Source: Planctomycetaceae bacterium (GTDB taxonomy: Bacteria > Planctomycetota > Phycisphaerae > Phycisphaerales > SM1A02). Taken from it: a DNA stretch of 6,461 bases. The position numbers were made by a program, and so were the translations under genes. The stretch is from assembly GCA_027488415.1 (NCBI GenBank), contig JAIYBS010000103.1, forward strand, positions 1 through 6,461, read 5' to 3'. This document shows, piece after piece, positions 5,528 to 6,461 of this stretch; the first letter of the stretch is position 1, and every line of letters begins with the position of its first letter. The notes beneath the pieces were generated by a model, which saw nothing but the letters and a program-made list of their open reading frames with translations, was not told the DNA's origin and ran no database searches.

Positions 5528-6206
5528 GCTTCCCGTACATCCACGCACCCACCGCGATCATCGCCAGCGCGATGACGTGGTATCCGCCGACGGGTCCTGC
5601 CCATCGCGCGTCGTCGCGCAGGAACTCGTGCGCGAACCGGAACGCTCCGTACGCCATCAGGTAGATGTTGAACCGCTGACCGCGCTGCCATCCGAGGCGC
5701 ATCGCAATGAGCGCCCACGCGAGGAACGCGAGGTTGAACGCCATCTCGGCGACCGGCGCGGGCCAGCGCGCGTGGCCGTGCGCGTCGGTCACGGTCCACC
5801 ATGACGCATCGCACTCGACGCCGAGGCAGCATCCGGCGGCGAGGCAGCCGACGCGCCCGAGCGCGAGCGCGATCGGCACGGTGATCGCGAAGAGGTCGCC
5901 CGTCCCCTCGCGGTACCCGGTGATCGACTTCGCCGTCTCGACGCCCGCGACTCCGCCGAGCAGCGCGCCCGTCACGCTGTGCCCCGTGACGAGCGCGACC
6001 CAGTCGCCGCGGAAGTGCCATCCCTCCGCGATCAGAAACGCGAGCTTCGCGCCGAGGTACGCGCCCGCGAGCGCGCCGCCGTAGACCGCGAGGAGCCGGT
6101 CGTCGGGCGCGCGCCCGTCCGCGCGCGCGAGGCGCTTCCAGACGAGCGCCGTGATCACGATGCCCGCGAGCGTGGTGACCCCGTAGAAAATAGAGCCGGG
6201 CATCAT
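5478..6206 (-). CDS. Lgt-like multi-pass membrane protein (prolipoprotein diacylglyceryl transferase family)
   Basis: The 242-residue protein has about six or seven hydrophobic segments (about 6-23, 40-60, 69-89, 104-128, 150-169, 180-196, 206-224). Family signs are GHSVTGALLGG (75-85), PIALALGRVGCLAAGCC (111-127) with Arg118 matching the conserved Arg of the Lgt GR-G motif, and FNIYLMAYGAFRFAHEFLRDD (179-199) with Arg190 matching the C-terminal conserved Arg. Classical Lgt transfers diacylglycerol from phosphatidylglycerol to a lipobox cysteine. Here the conserved Asn of GRIGNF is Cys121, the NGE motif is replaced by GCC, and the usual His before GALLG is Thr79, so true Lgt activity is doubtful. 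The start at ATG 6206 overlaps the radical SAM stop as ATGA; ATG 6203 is an alternative. An in-frame upstream start at 6398 would only read through the radical SAM gene. The last residues (about 228-238) are encoded by the right arm of the inverted repeat and the final ones by its loop. Confidence 0.75.
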   Translation of the reverse strand: MMPGSIFYGVTTLAGIVITALVWKRLARADGRAPDDRLLAVYGGALAGAYLGAKLAFLIAEGWHFRGDWVALVTGHSVTGALLGGVAGVETAKSITGYREGTGDLFAITVPIALALGRVGCLAAGCCLGVECDASWWTVTDAHGHARWPAPVAEMAFNLAFLAWALIAMRLGWQRGQRFNIYLMAYGAFRFAHEFLRDDARWAGPVGGYHVIALAMIAVGAWMYGKRKSVPGKGGTNFRTAG

Positions 6207-6461
6207 CTTCCGTAGTACCTGCAGAAGCTGTCGAGCCGGCCGTCGGGCGTGATCACGTGCGTGCAGCAGCGGTCGATGCGGTCCTGGTCGAACGTCCACG
6301 CATCCATGAACGGCTTGACGAAGATCCGGAACGGATGCTCCGGCCGCAGCTCGAGCGACTTGAGCACCGCGCCCAGCGGCTCCGTCTCGCACCCGCACCT
6401 GGCGAGGTCCTCGAGGCTGTAGTTCACGCGGTTCTGAAGGAATCCCGCGTACTTCGCCACG
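6203..6461 (-). CDS. Radical SAM protein, C-terminal fragment (COG1964/tetraether-synthase-like)
   Basis: Only the last 85 residues are in the window; the N-terminal part with the CxxxCxxC cluster motif lies beyond the right edge. The segment includes LARCGCETEPL, HPFRIFVKPFMDAWTFDQDR, then RCCTHVITPDGRLDSFCRYYG. The order FMDA-[YW]-x-FD-x-x-R[IV]-x-RCC-x-H-x-x-x-PDGR-x-x-x-FC resembles the C-terminus of the COG1964 group, which includes archaeal MJ0619 and tetraether lipid synthase (Tes). Its cysteines are candidates for auxiliary iron-sulfur ligands. The GTG at 6460 is probably an internal valine rather than a start. The stop overlaps the ATG of the Lgt-like gene (ATGA), indicating translational coupling. 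The family call rests on recalled motif resemblance in a short fragment. The reaction is unknown; lipid or C-methyl-type radical chemistry on a membrane-linked substrate is an inference. Confidence 0.6.
   Translation of the reverse strand, partial: VAKYAGFLQNRVNYSLEDLARCGCETEPLGAVLKSLELRPEHPFRIFVKPFMDAWTFDQDRIDRCCTHVITPDGRLDSFCRYYGR

Overview
The window is strongly GC-rich, with third codon positions almost always G or C. It most resembles a planctomycete of the class Phycisphaerae or a close relative. The reasons are a secreted protein with a pre-peptidase-like domain followed by paired dockerin-type calcium loops near its C-terminus, an unusually long ECF-type sigma factor of planctomycete style, and a VLCAD-like acyl-CoA dehydrogenase. 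The lineage call is inferred from gene families; no rRNA or marker gene is present.

Layout. Positions 1-176 (minus) hold the N-terminus of an exported protein that runs off the left edge. Positions 177-639 have no securely assigned gene, but one minus-strand frame stays open through all of it and runs into the exported protein. An ECF-type sigma factor (640-1395, minus) is divergent from a secreted dockerin-repeat protein (1475-2152, plus). The 79-bp gap between them carries two mutually exclusive small palindromes. A two-gene plus-strand unit follows: a VLCAD-type acyl-CoA dehydrogenase (2307-4274) and leucine dehydrogenase (4342-5418), 67 bp apart, each with a Shine-Dalgarno sequence.

On the right, two minus-strand genes overlap by 4 bp (ATGA): the C-terminal end of a radical SAM protein resembling the COG1964/tetraether-synthase group (6203-6461, running off the edge) and an Lgt-like multi-pass membrane protein (5478-6206). 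They converge with leucine dehydrogenase on a perfect 36-bp inverted repeat with a 30-nt loop (5426-5527). This repeat is less GC-rich than its surroundings and also encodes the last residues of the Lgt-like protein.

How the genes may work together. Leucine dehydrogenase and the acyl-CoA dehydrogenase suggest oxidative use of branched-chain amino acids and/or fatty acids. The radical SAM/Lgt-like pair suggests a membrane or lipid modification step; that is inference from family resemblance and gene overlap. The sigma factor may control its downstream membrane/secreted partner and possibly the divergent secreted protein. The points most worth following up are the long perfect palindrome, its capture as coding sequence, and the radical SAM plus diverged Lgt pair.
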